Source: Klebsiella aerogenes
GTDB taxonomy: Bacteria > Pseudomonadota > Gammaproteobacteria > Enterobacterales > Enterobacteriaceae
NCBI GenBank assembly: GCA_029027985.1
Contig: CP119076.1
Coordinates: 2,664,422-2,728,421 of the forward strand
Direction: 5' to 3'
Length of the DNA: 64,000 bases
Shown here: positions 45,754 to 54,461 of the stretch, piece by piece
Numbering within the stretch: the first letter of the stretch is position 1
Layout of the letters: each line of letters starts with the position of its first letter
Program-made: the position numbers and the translations under genes
Notes under the pieces: generated by a model
What the model was told of the DNA's origin: nothing
The model's input: the letters and a program-made list of their open reading frames with translations, nothing else
The model's database searches: none

Positions 45754-48383
45754 TTTGGTTCCTTACATGTGTCCGTACAGCTCGGGGCGGGCAGTTTCGC
45801 ATTCTGCTCAAGCCATGCCTGCAAATTATCGCCGAAGCGCAAACTGCGCCACAGATCGAAAATATTCTCTTCATGGGTATAGTTTAAATGCACCGTGCTG
45901 CTTTTTCCCTCTACCCGGCTGGTACCGCTAATTGCTGCGCTCATCGTCAGCTTGCCGAGATTATCAAGGTTAATCCGCGTCCACGATTTGGACACTTCCA
46001 TATAGCGCAACCAGTTGATCGCGGCGCCAGCAGAGACGTTATCGGCCACCAGCGCATCCGCGGTATCCTTATCCAGGCGCATAGTCATCGGGCCCGGGTT
46101 GCTAAACCAGCCGTCTTTGACGATCCATTTATCGTCATTCAGCCACAGCGGCAACGCGCCATTAAACGCGCCGGATACCGCAAACTGCTTGACCTTGATG
46201 GCGCTGATTAATTCGCTGCTGGAGATATTCTGCAGACGCAGCAGCGCCGGCTGATGCTGCGGCATCCGTAGCTGTTGCATCGTCAACTTACCGCCGAGGA
46301 TATCGACGTTGACGTTGCTGAGCTGCAAGGGACTCTGCTCGCTCCACGGCCATGACCCCTGCAGATCGGCGCTCAGGTTCCTGGCGGTAAACTGGTTAAC
46401 GATTTCGCCAATCCGCAGCGAAACCGGACGGCGGGTACCGAGCTGCCAGGTACCGCCGCTGAAGCGGAACGGCAGGACAAAATCGACGCCGTTGATCTGG
46501 TTGTCCGGCATCCAGGCGCTACCGCCTTTCAATACGCCATGACCGCCAGCTTCAAAGCCCTGATCGGCCGCCGCGGAAAAGGCGACCTGGGCATACATTT
46601 CACCTTCACGCAGGGTCATTTTCCAGTCCGGCGGGATCAGCGGCTGGAAAACGCTCAACGACTGTTTCGGCCACCAGGCCTGACCACGCAGACGCACGCC
46701 GTCCCAGCGCCCTGCCAGACGTATCGGGCCGATTTTATCGGCGTGCAACGAACCATTGAACAAGAACCAGGTTGGGTCGCGTCCGTCGATATTGAATTTA
46801 AGGGTTGAAGGCGGTAGCACGCTACCGCCGCTGAAGGTGGTTTTACCCGCATCGAGCGACAAGGCGCCGCTGAACTTCGGATGCTGTTCATCACGCAGCC
46901 AGTGAATCGGCTTGTCGAGGGTCAGACGTGGCGAACTGACCAGCATGCTGCCGTATTGCAGTTTATCGAAACCGGTCGACAGGCTGTTGAGGATAATTGA
47001 GCTATCGCGCCACTCGCCCGCGCCTTTTACATCCCAGCGCGCCTGCATCGGCGTGAAATGGCCATCGCCCCAGTAGCGCCACGACCAGCGGCCACGGTCA
47101 GGCATAAAGTTGTCGGCCTGGCCGTCCAGATGCAGCGTGAAATCACCCATCTCCTGCTCATGGGCGCGCAGTATCGCCTGCAAACGGCCGTCCACACCCT
47201 GTTGGGTCACCTTAACCCCTGCCAGCGGCCAGCGGATCTCATCAATGTTAAGCGCGTCGATCACCCGCCCGCGCGAGCGCAGCAATGCGCCGGGATGGAA
47301 GGCCAACGTCGGTGCCGTCAGCGGGCCGCTGAGTTTAGCAGGCAGCACGGCGTAAAAAATCATATCGTCGAGTTTCGCTTCACCGCTCAGGCTCAACGGC
47401 ATATCACTGTTATCCATGCTCAGCTTGCCGGGGCCGATGGTCAGCACGGCGTTGCCCTTACCGGCCTCACCGTGGGTTAATACGTTGAGACGGCCGCTGA
47501 TTTCCATCTCCTCAGTGCCTTTCTGCCAGTCGCCGACCGACAGCGCCACCCGCCCGCTTAGCGGGTAACCGGCATACACCGTATTCCAGCGGCCATCGCT
47601 AATCGTGATGCGTTCCGGGGTGATTTCCCACGGCAGATCCAGCATCGGCTCAACCTCGCCGCGCGGCGTCACCAACAGCTGGCCGCGATTTTTCTGCCAT
47701 TCCAGTTCAGCATCCACCAGACCCGGCGTTTGCGGGAATTCGAAGGTGCTGACCAGATGGCCGTCCACCGGCAGGCCATCCGGCACCAGCGGCATATGGA
47801 ATTCACCCACCAGCTTGACCGGCGCCTGGCCTTCCACCAGTTGCGCAGTGAAATGACTGATCGCTAACGTCTGCCCGCGCAGTTTCGCCTGCAGGGTGAC
47901 CTCTTTACCGGCATAACCAATATCCTGCTGCGCAGGCGTCAGCGACATCACCAGTTTCCCCTGCCATTTTTCCCATGGCGACAGGCGCAAGTTGTCGATG
48001 GTCAACCAGCTATAAGGCAGCATCGATTGCCATTCGGCGAGGGTGCGCGGCGCGCCGGACATCGGCTCGCTATCGGGGATTTTATTCAGGCAGGCGCTAT
48101 TAATGTCGAGTTCGCCGACGTGTAGCCGCCAGCGACTGGGACGCGACAGCTGCGCGTGACTGACGCGGGCAATTTCACAGTCGCCGACCAGATAACGTAA
48201 ATCAGGGATAATCAGAGAGGAACGCGTCAGTCGCGGGCTTTCGCTCAGAGAAATGCGTGTGCCAACCGGCAGCCAAATACCCGCCAGCGTCGGAACCCAA
48301 TGTGTTAATGTTGCCAACAATGCCAGCGGCAGCAGAATAAGTGCTAATAACAGCGCAACGGCGGCTTTATATTTACCCTTCAT
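45750..48383 (-). CDS. ydbH: YdbH, AsmA-like envelope bridge protein
   Basis: 877 residues, E. coli 879. One N-terminal membrane segment (about residues 8-30) is followed by a very long periplasmic region rich in beta strands, as in the AsmA-like proteins YhdP and TamB. In E. coli these three overlap in moving phospholipids from the inner to the outer membrane. It is the first gene of ydbH-ynbE-ydbL and is divergent from the DedA-like gene. Confidence 0.94.
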   Translation of the reverse strand: MKGKYKAAVALLLALILLPLALLATLTHWVPTLAGIWLPVGTRISLSESPRLTRSSLIIPDLRYLVGDCEIARVSHAQLSRPSRWRLHVGELDINSACLNKIPDSEPMSGAPRTLAEWQSMLPYSWLTIDNLRLSPWEKWQGKLVMSLTPAQQDIGYAGKEVTLQAKLRGQTLAISHFTAQLVEGQAPVKLVGEFHMPLVPDGLPVDGHLVSTFEFPQTPGLVDAELEWQKNRGQLLVTPRGEVEPMLDLPWEITPERITISDGRWNTVYAGYPLSGRVALSVGDWQKGTEEMEISGRLNVLTHGEAGKGNAVLTIGPGKLSMDNSDMPLSLSGEAKLDDMIFYAVLPAKLSGPLTAPTLAFHPGALLRSRGRVIDALNIDEIRWPLAGVKVTQQGVDGRLQAILRAHEQEMGDFTLHLDGQADNFMPDRGRWSWRYWGDGHFTPMQARWDVKGAGEWRDSSIILNSLSTGFDKLQYGSMLVSSPRLTLDKPIHWLRDEQHPKFSGALSLDAGKTTFSGGSVLPPSTLKFNIDGRDPTWFLFNGSLHADKIGPIRLAGRWDGVRLRGQAWWPKQSLSVFQPLIPPDWKMTLREGEMYAQVAFSAAADQGFEAGGHGVLKGGSAWMPDNQINGVDFVLPFRFSGGTWQLGTRRPVSLRIGEIVNQFTARNLSADLQGSWPWSEQSPLQLSNVNVDILGGKLTMQQLRMPQHQPALLRLQNISSSELISAIKVKQFAVSGAFNGALPLWLNDDKWIVKDGWFSNPGPMTMRLDKDTADALVADNVSAGAAINWLRYMEVSKSWTRINLDNLGKLTMSAAISGTSRVEGKSSTVHLNYTHEENIFDLWRSLRFGDNLQAWLEQNAKLPAPSCTDTCKEPK

Positions 48384-48569
48384 GGGCAGTCAGATCCTGA
48401 TTCTAAGTTAAAGCCGAGAAGTGCCTATTGTGGCACGTTCGACCCGCGAGTGAAAGTTAGCGTCCAGATTAAGGATAGTCGCACTCATTTCCGCTGAAAA
48501 ACTATTTAGACTTTGGTTAAATTATTCCTGCGACACACGGAAACATAGCTAATAAGGAACCTTTATTTC

Positions 48570-49070
48570 GTGGAGCTCATTATCTCGCTCATCGAAAGCG
48601 CACAGAGCCACTATTCATTGGTATTACTGATTGTTTTTCTGCTGGCCTTCAGTAAATCCTGCGCACTGATCTCTTTTGTGATCCCTGGAACCTCCGGCCT
48701 GCTGGTTCTCGGCACGCTGGCGTCGGTAAGCATCGAGCATTTCCTGCTAATGTGGCTAAGCGCCAGTCTCGGCGCAATCGGCGGATTCTGGCTCTCATGG
48801 CAAATTGGCCATCACTATCAACATCACCTGCAGCACCTGCGCTGGCTGAGCACCGAGCGATTGTTGCGCTGCCAGCTGTTATTGCGTCGCTATGGCGACT
48901 GGGCGGTGTTCTTTGGCCGTTTTCTATCGCCGCTACGTGCGACCCTGCCGCTGGTCACTGGCGCCAGCGGTACGTCGCTGTGGCGTTTCCAGGTCGCCAA
49001 TATCACATCAGGTGTACTCTGGCCATTAATCCTGCTGGCACCGGGCGCATTCAGCCTCAGTTTTTGGTGA
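48570..49070 (+). CDS. Small DedA/VTT-family membrane protein (GTG start)
   Basis: 166 residues with four to five hydrophobic segments. DedA-family marks are SCALISFVIPGTSGLLVLG (the E/P-G-x-x-P-like re-entrant loop, modified here) and FFGRFLSPLRATLPLVTGASG (the conserved F-x-R-x-x-P-x-x-R motif). It is shorter than most DedA proteins (about 200-220). The family is linked to membrane lipid transport or potential. The GTG at 48570 has AAGGA about 10 bases upstream. It lies between ydbH and ldhA, where E. coli has no such gene. Substrate unknown. Confidence 0.75.
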   Translation: MELIISLIESAQSHYSLVLLIVFLLAFSKSCALISFVIPGTSGLLVLGTLASVSIEHFLLMWLSASLGAIGGFWLSWQIGHHYQHHLQHLRWLSTERLLRCQLLLRRYGDWAVFFGRFLSPLRATLPLVTGASGTSLWRFQVANITSGVLWPLILLAPGAFSLSFW

Positions 49071-49216
49071 AACGCCTTGTCTTTTAAAGAGATTTCTTAA
49101 GCTTGCGATATGCTCTAGAATTAATATCATAACCTGATAATTAAACTAATTTTTAATATTTGTAAGATTATTTTAATTATGCTACCGTGACGGTATTATC
49201 ACTGGAGAAAAGTCTT

Positions 49217-50206
49217 ATGAAAATCGCGGTTTATAGTACAAAGCAGTACGATAAAAAGTACCTGCAGCAAGTTAACGACGCATACGGCTTTGAACTTGAA
49301 TTTTTTGACTTTCTGTTGACTGAAAAAACTGCCAAAACCGCCAACGGCTGCGAAGCGGTATGTATCTTCGTTAACGACGACGGTAGCCGCCCGGTACTCG
49401 AAGAGCTAAAAGCCCACGGCGTGAAATACATCGCCCTACGCTGTGCCGGATTTAATAACGTCGATCTTGATGCCGCTAAAGCACTGGGGCTGCGCGTCGT
49501 ACGCGTTCCGGCCTATTCACCCGAAGCCGTCGCTGAGCATGCCATCGGCATGATGATGTCGCTGAACCGCCGCATTCACCGCGCCTATCAACGCACCCGC
49601 GACGCGAACTTCTCGCTGGAAGGACTGACCGGCTTCACCATGTACGGTAAAACCGCCGGGGTGATCGGCACAGGTAAAATCGGCGTCGCTGCGCTGCGGA
49701 TCCTGAAAGGCTTCGGTATGCGCCTGCTGGCGTTTGATCCCTATCCAAGCGCTGCAGCGCTGGATCTCGGGGTGGAATATGTCGACCTGCCGACGCTGTA
49801 CGCGCAGTCCGATGTGATCTCCCTGCACTGCCCGCTGACCGACGATAACTATCACCTGCTTAATCAAGCGGCATTTGATCAGATGAAAGACGGAGTGATG
49901 GTCATCAATACCAGCCGCGGCGCGTTGATTGATTCACAAGCGGCCATTGAGGCACTGAAACACCAGAAGATCGGCGCGCTGGGAATGGACGTGTATGAAA
50001 ATGAACGCGATCTGTTCTTTGAAGATAAGTCGAATGATGTCATCCAGGATGACGTATTCCGTCGTCTGTCCGCCTGCCATAACGTGCTGTTTACCGGCCA
50101 CCAGGCATTCCTGACGGCGGAAGCGCTGATCAGTATTTCAGAGACCACCCTTGACAATTTGCAACAGGTTGATAAAGGCGAAAACTGCCCGAACGCACTG
50201 GTTTAA
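49217..50206 (+). CDS. ldhA: D-lactate dehydrogenase (fermentative) LdhA
   Basis: 329 residues from the ATG at 49217, the length of E. coli LdhA; GGAGAAAAG precedes it. It reduces pyruvate to D-lactate with NADH during fermentation. NAD-binding GVIGTGKIGVAALRIL lies near residue 147, the substrate-binding Arg in VINTSRGALIDS, and the His of TGHQAFLT near residue 297. A longer frame from 49187 is not supported. The 140 A+T-rich bases upstream hold its promoter. Confidence 0.96.
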   Translation: MKIAVYSTKQYDKKYLQQVNDAYGFELEFFDFLLTEKTAKTANGCEAVCIFVNDDGSRPVLEELKAHGVKYIALRCAGFNNVDLDAAKALGLRVVRVPAYSPEAVAEHAIGMMMSLNRRIHRAYQRTRDANFSLEGLTGFTMYGKTAGVIGTGKIGVAALRILKGFGMRLLAFDPYPSAAALDLGVEYVDLPTLYAQSDVISLHCPLTDDNYHLLNQAAFDQMKDGVMVINTSRGALIDSQAAIEALKHQKIGALGMDVYENERDLFFEDKSNDVIQDDVFRRLSACHNVLFTGHQAFLTAEALISISETTLDNLQQVDKGENCPNALV

Positions 50207-50221
50207 GCCTCTTTCCCCTTT

Positions 50222-50247
50222 TGTGCCCCCCTTCTGTGGGGGGCACA
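50222..50247. terminator. Strong hairpin after ldhA
   Basis: TGTGCCCCCC-TTCTGT-GGGGGGCACA is a perfect 10-bp stem with no real U run on either side. It lies 15 bases after the ldhA stop and may stop transcription or protect the 3' end. Confidence 0.55.
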
Positions 50248-50333
50248 TTCAGACAATCCCCACAGATCTCACCTGCATTACAGTTACACTGCTTTTTGCT
50301 TTTATTGATATGACAAATGCTTTTGGAGTAAGA

Positions 50334-50756
50334 ATGAACAAGTTTGCTGCACTGCTGGCGGCGGGCATGCTGCTATCAGGCTGCGTATACAACAGCAAAG
50401 TATCGACGGGCGCGGATCAGCTGCAACACCACCGTTTTATCCTGACCAGCGTCAACGGCCAGGCACTACCAGCCAGCCAGACGCCACCGCCGGAAATTAG
50501 CTTCGGCGAAAAAATGTATGTTTCAGGCACGATGTGCAACGGCTTTAGCGGCCAGGGTAAACTGTCTGACGGCGAGCTGAAAGTCAAACAACTGGCGATG
50601 ACGCGCAAGCTGTGCGCGGATCCACAACGGAATGCGCTGGATAATACGCTCAGCAAAATGCTGCGCAATGGCGCACAGGTCGACCTGACGGAAAATCAGC
50701 TAACGCTGGCGACCGCCGATCAATCGCTGGTATATAAACTCGCCGACTTAATGTAG
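50334..50756 (+). CDS. hslJ: HslJ, heat-shock META-domain lipoprotein
   Basis: 140 residues from the ATG at 50334, as in E. coli; TTGGAG precedes it. A longer frame to 50151 lies inside ldhA and is not used. A lipoprotein signal ends MLLSGC with Cys17. The META domain includes YVSGTMCNGFSGQGKLSDGELKV and two further Cys-containing strands. HslJ is linked to heat shock and novobiocin resistance in E. coli; its molecular role is unknown. Confidence 0.93.
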   Translation: MNKFAALLAAGMLLSGCVYNSKVSTGADQLQHHRFILTSVNGQALPASQTPPPEISFGEKMYVSGTMCNGFSGQGKLSDGELKVKQLAMTRKLCADPQRNALDNTLSKMLRNGAQVDLTENQLTLATADQSLVYKLADLM

Positions 50757-50772
50757 CCAAACTCTGCGCGGA

Positions 50773-51039
50773 TTAGTAATTTCCGCAGCTTCCGCCCGCT
50801 AATGCCTGTTCGCTGCAGCGTTTACCATTAGGTAGCGCGCACATGCCGATGGTGGTGCCGTCGAGTTGGCGGGCGACGGATAATGAACCGCCAACCATTG
50901 CGCAGTTCGCCTGGCCGCTGCCGCTCATCGCAGCGCGCATGCCGGGCGTCACGTGCGCCGCAGTCGCTTGTTGCACCGGCTCGCTACTACAGGCCGACAG
51001 TAATAACGCAGCACACCCCACTAAAAACGCAGCTCGCAT
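50773..51039 (-). CDS. ydbJ: YdbJ, DUF333 lipoprotein
   Basis: 88 residues, same as E. coli. A lipoprotein signal ends LLLSAC with Cys17. The DUF333 domain (NCAMVGGSLSVARQLDGTTIGMCALPNGKRCSEQALAGGSC) has four cysteines that could form two disulfides. Function unknown. It is convergent with hslJ. Confidence 0.92.
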   Translation of the reverse strand: MRAAFLVGCAALLLSACSSEPVQQATAAHVTPGMRAAMSGSGQANCAMVGGSLSVARQLDGTTIGMCALPNGKRCSEQALAGGSCGNY

Positions 51040-51112
51040 CCTTTTCCCCTTTCAGAAACATCTTAGAATGAACAAACTCAAGAATAATAGGCAGCGCAGC
51101 GCCTGACGTCGA

Positions 51113-51139
51113 GAGGCGAAATACGTATTTATGCGCCTC
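51113..51139. other. Nested inverted repeat in the gene-free stretch before the prophage
   Basis: GAGGCG...CGCCTC encloses the palindrome AAATACGTATTT. It could fold as a hairpin. Apart from this, the small reading frame at 51434 and the hairpin at 51657, the 51040-51713 stretch shows no recognisable gene. Its end is rich in GCCCC motifs (51580-51630) whose role is unclear. Confidence 0.4.
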
Positions 51140-51433
51140 ATTAACATTTCCTAGCAAATTTTCCGCTTAAAGGTTGATCTCGTCAGGCAAAGCAGCGCCA
51201 CAAACCTCATTCTATTCCGCTGTTAAATGTTTCGCTCGAGAGTAAATCGCCGCAATCGATGGTCGGTCGTCGCCGGGTTAATTAACGGGTTCCACCCATT
51301 GCATGCTAATACCGCTTCCGGTTTCAATTGTTTTTATCTGTGCCGTCGATGTCTGGCTATATATTCACTTTTTATGGTTTTTCCACCAAAAACTTGATCC
51401 AGACATAGAATAAGGACATTCCCAAGGACACAA

Positions 51434-51526
51434 ATGCGAAAATGGTCTCTGTGGGCGTTTGCTAAAATAGGAGGATTATTATGGCAAGAAAAAAATCACT
51501 CCTCAAAAATCAATAATCCACCATAA
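51434..51526 (+). CDS. Possible 30-residue small protein with one hydrophobic helix
   Basis: ATG at 51434 behind AAGGACAC opens a 30-codon frame: MRKWSLWAFAKIGGLLWQEK and a polar tail ending NNPP. A basic start, a Trp-rich hydrophobic stretch and a polar end would suit a small membrane protein or toxin, but there is no homology argument. A second ATG at 51481 with a perfect AGGAGG in front encodes only 11 residues (MARKKSLLKNQ) in another frame. It could equally be a chance frame in decayed DNA. Confidence 0.25.
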   Translation: MRKWSLWAFAKIGGLLWQEKNHSSKINNPP

Positions 51527-51656
51527 TTTCAATGAGATAAAAATTTTCACCGCAGAACAAATGCGTACATTTCAGCGCCCCAAATCGTGCCCCAATCGCC
51601 GTTTTGCCCCAAAATATGCCCCAAAATCCCCATGCCGGATGGTTCTCTTTTAGGAT

Positions 51657-51687
51657 ACCCGGTAACTCTTGCATACGGTTACCGGGT
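51657..51687. terminator. Hairpin at the left edge of the prophage remnant
   Basis: ACCCGGTAAC and GTTACCGGGT pair across an 11-base loop. It lies downstream of the minus-strand tail-fibre gene and could end its transcript; the U tract is weak. Confidence 0.5.
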
Positions 51688-51713
51688 GAAATTACCCGTC
51701 ATTACTTTTTCGG

Positions 51714-52892
51714 CTAGACCAGTCTGCACTCTTGCAGGATAACCACGCGGGATTCGACATCACCCGTCGCCCAGTTATCCATCACCAGATTTTCAATGTT
51801 AACCTGCGAGCGCTCGACCTGAATGTTTACGAACTTGCGCCCATTGCCTGCCTCAAAAAACGCCGGAGGTTCAAAGTTAAGCCAGGCATTTTCTTTCGGC
51901 TGTATCCAGACTTCCGTGATGGTGCCCGCCAGAATATTTTTCACCAGTACATCAGAAACCGCGCCATTACGACCAACGCTGGTGAAGTCCCGGAAATGCA
52001 CCTGGCTACGGACGTTGGTTTTATCCCCGCCGCGGTAAAGCTCGACGGAAGAAGAAATGAAGCCGAACAACCCGCCCCGGTTTCGGCATAGGGATATCCA
52101 TACTCCCGAATAAGAGGTATTGAGTTCGTTAAGTTCAGCCGCGGTGAAGTTGACGCGTGCCTTACTCTGGATGCGAAACATACACATCGGGTCGGGGGCG
52201 TCATCGTCCACACCATCCACTTTCCCCCAGCGGGTTTCATCCGTTCCGCTGCGATTGCAGGTGACGATTGTAGAACCGCTAAGACAGGAAGACGTCCTCA
52301 CCACAATCCCGCCACTCACCCACAGGAACCGCCCGATATTCTGGACAACCGGGATTGCGTGCTTAGCCGCAAAGGCACAGCAACGGGCAATGGCCTGTTC
52401 CGCCGGCTCGATATCAGTCAGTAACGCCTGCGCTGCCGACTCATTACCCTGTGCGGACAGCGTGGCATAATTCTGATATACCGACTCGGGGATGCGGGGT
52501 GCGCCAAACATGTCATAAGAGACAAAGTCGCACTGACGGACCCAGCGACGCCCATCCGTACCGACCAGCACGCCGCCGTTATCATCGGGTGAAGTCGTGT
52601 CAAAGGCATCGACAACGAACCGGCCATTGATGCGCTCGCCCACAACATCACGAACCGTGGCATCGCCAGTGTACGAATTATCGTCATAACCCACTGCTGT
52701 ATCGCCAGGAGTAATCCCGCCAGCCTGCCCGCCACCGCCGCCACTCCCGCCCCAGCCGACTTTAGTCCCGTCTTCCTTAACCCCGGCGATTACCAGACCG
52801 TTACGCGAATAAATCAGGAACAGCCAGCCATCCGGCGCATTGTTGTCAATCATGCTTTCGTTGAAGTTGAGACCAGAGTCTCCTGTCAACAA
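51714..52892 (-). CDS. Phage tail-fibre/tailspike-like protein, N-terminus lost
   Basis: 392 residues in the open frame with a TTG as nominal start; the frame is open upstream to about 52955, reading PFRIRSTDGVIEFESVAQ, which overlaps the end of the Gp138-type gene in another frame. The sequence has a Gly-rich hinge (GWGGSGGGGGQAGG, residues 47-60) and then a segment like phage adhesin or spike proteins (VYQNYATLSAQGNESAAQALL; later beta-rich repeats). It probably bound a host surface receptor. The missing start and overlap suggest that a deletion removed its true N-terminus. The family call is tentative. Confidence 0.55.
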   Translation of the reverse strand: MLTGDSGLNFNESMIDNNAPDGWLFLIYSRNGLVIAGVKEDGTKVGWGGSGGGGGQAGGITPGDTAVGYDDNSYTGDATVRDVVGERINGRFVVDAFDTTSPDDNGGVLVGTDGRRWVRQCDFVSYDMFGAPRIPESVYQNYATLSAQGNESAAQALLTDIEPAEQAIARCCAFAAKHAIPVVQNIGRFLWVSGGIVVRTSSCLSGSTIVTCNRSGTDETRWGKVDGVDDDAPDPMCMFRIQSKARVNFTAAELNELNTSYSGVWISLCRNRGGLFGFISSSVELYRGGDKTNVRSQVHFRDFTSVGRNGAVSDVLVKNILAGTITEVWIQPKENAWLNFEPPAFFEAGNGRKFVNIQVERSQVNIENLVMDNWATGDVESRVVILQECRLV

Positions 52893-52915
52893 CTGCGCGA
52901 CTGACTCAAACTCAA

Positions 52916-53470
52916 TTACACCGTCCGTGCTGCGGATTCGGAATGGGCGAATATCTGCGGGCTGTCGATGGTCACAGCGCCACCCGGCTCCAGCTCAATA
53001 AACGCCGATCCGTCGTCGGTACACAGCTGCGTGGCCGTAGGGCTAACGCCGCTGATTTTCTTCGCCTGTGACTGCGGGCTGACAATGCAGAACGCATAGG
53101 ATAAATCGTGCGTTCTGTCGTCTACCGACTCCTGAATGCTGCCGCTTTGCCACCAGAAATCGATACAGCGGTCACCAAATATCACCAGGCATTCATCACC
53201 CTCTTTGACTGGAAATGTCAGGGTCCCCCCCCCACAAGGGAAAATGACCGGGACATCCACCAGCAGCGGATAATCCCGTGTTGATTTTTTGCCATCGTTA
53301 TCTCGCTCAATGTAGCGGATAGCTGGCAGCACTACAGCGGTAACGGTTTCAGGATCGAAAGATTGCACAATCCCCGGTAGTGCAACGCGCAATTGTTCGT
53401 TAAGGGCTTTCCGTTCTGAATCGAAAGTTTCATCAAGGGAGCCGCTACGGGTTTGATTAGAAGAAGGCAT
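52916..53470 (-). CDS. Gp138-type phage baseplate spike protein, C-terminus altered
   Basis: 184 residues from the ATG at 53470, which has GGAG in front. The segments LRVALPGIVQSFDPETVTAVVLPAI and PLLVDVPVIFPCGGGTLTFPV, GDECLVIFGDRCIDFWWQSG and HDLSYAFCIVSPQSQ are those of the Gp138 N-terminal (membrane-puncturing spike) family found in contractile-tailed phages. The last residues (QIFAHSESAARTV) run out of frame over tail-fibre-like sequence, indicating a deletion junction near 52950. Its terminator-bearing neighbour at 53530 is upstream on the same strand. Confidence 0.7.
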   Translation of the reverse strand: MPSSNQTRSGSLDETFDSERKALNEQLRVALPGIVQSFDPETVTAVVLPAIRYIERDNDGKKSTRDYPLLVDVPVIFPCGGGTLTFPVKEGDECLVIFGDRCIDFWWQSGSIQESVDDRTHDLSYAFCIVSPQSQAKKISGVSPTATQLCTDDGSAFIELEPGGAVTIDSPQIFAHSESAARTV

Positions 53471-53486
53471 TCGCAAACTCCATATA

Positions 53487-53509
53487 TGAAAAAACCCGCC
53501 GAGGCGGGT
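53487..53509 (-). terminator. Terminator of the Mrr-like nuclease gene
   Basis: On the minus strand AACCCGCC-TCG-GGCGGGTT in outline (53492-53509) is followed by TTTTTT. It isolates the nuclease gene from the downstream spike gene, as expected of an independently expressed cargo gene. Confidence 0.85.
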
Positions 53510-53529
53510 TGTACCAGATATTTTTAACG

Positions 53530-54357
53530 TTATACATAATCGTTGATGGTGTGCAAATCATCATGATGTAGGAGTAGAATATTATGAGAGTTAGCTAACT
53601 GTCTCGCAGATGGTGTATATATGTTGTTTGTAACTACTGCACCAATGTTTGCACCGTAGAAACCTACGCCAGCAATGACTTCTTGAACTGCTTTATTCCC
53701 AACTGGTGCTGAATACTTCTTGCACTGAACTGCTAACATTATTCCATCTTTGATTGCCAGTACATCAACACCCTGATCACCTGAACCCTGGGTTACCCTG
53801 GCTTCCCAGCCCTGAGCACGTAAAATATCCGCACAAAGATGCTCATACTCAATAGGTGAGAGATTGTCATCAAACTCACTTCGTAGAGGGTTATCATCTA
53901 CATAATCCTCTATAAGCTCATCCAAAATAAAAACTTGGTCCATCTCATCCATGCCGGGATAATACGGCTTCGCATAAGGGATATATCTCAACTTGGATAA
54001 ATAATAGTTTTTTTCTTTGATCCATTTTTCAACTATTACATTTCCATAATCATCTTCAGTAATTAAAACATTTTTCTTTCTTGCTAATACAGGAAGATGT
54101 TTCGATACTGCATCCCTAAACTGTTGCTCATCAATTTCTCTTGCCTGTCTTACAAGGTCACCAATTGTTTTATCCCACTTTTCGGGGTGATAAACTTTAG
54201 AGAAATAAATTATCGCAATAATACCACCGAGAATTAAAACAATTACAAACTGTTTTTCAATGCTGGAATTGAGCAAGAAAATAGACACTAACACCATAGC
54301 GATAATGTAAGGACGCATTTTCTTTTTAACATACAAATCTTTTGGAACATACTCCAC
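53530..54357 (-). CDS. Membrane-anchored Mrr-like restriction endonuclease
   Basis: 275 residues with a GTG start at 54357 (alternative ATG at residue 14). Two hydrophobic segments (about residues 16-32 and 36-53) anchor it in the inner membrane. The C-terminal 120 residues match the Mrr_cat PD-(D/E)xK nuclease fold: SPIEYEHLCADILRAQGW, then GSGDQGVDVLAIKDG with the metal-binding Asp, and MLAVQCKKY with Gln-x-Lys. The gene is A+T-rich, unlike its neighbours, and has its own terminator, so it looks like prophage cargo. It may cut foreign or modified DNA; no methylase gene is near. Activity and target are unknown. Confidence 0.75.
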   Translation of the reverse strand: MEYVPKDLYVKKKMRPYIIAMVLVSIFLLNSSIEKQFVIVLILGGIIAIIYFSKVYHPEKWDKTIGDLVRQAREIDEQQFRDAVSKHLPVLARKKNVLITEDDYGNVIVEKWIKEKNYYLSKLRYIPYAKPYYPGMDEMDQVFILDELIEDYVDDNPLRSEFDDNLSPIEYEHLCADILRAQGWEARVTQGSGDQGVDVLAIKDGIMLAVQCKKYSAPVGNKAVQEVIAGVGFYGANIGAVVTNNIYTPSARQLANSHNILLLHHDDLHTINDYV

Positions 54358-54461
54358 GCCAAGACCCCATAGGATAACTCTGTAATTTCTCCGATTATAG
54401 CGGCGAAAAAAAGAACTTCAATGAAGGCTTGGTTACGGAGAGGTAAAATGCGCCGCTCAAA

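Noticed and set aside
51481-51516. Eleven-codon frame MARKKSLLKNQ behind a perfect AGGAGG, resembling the start of some integrases
   Set aside because: It stops after 11 codons and no integrase-like sequence continues in any frame, so it is not called as a gene.
51570-51640. Clustered GCCCC motifs considered as an attL site or repeat array
   Set aside because: Spacing is irregular and only short GC-rich matches occur near the integrase end at 56500-56543, so no att core could be supported.
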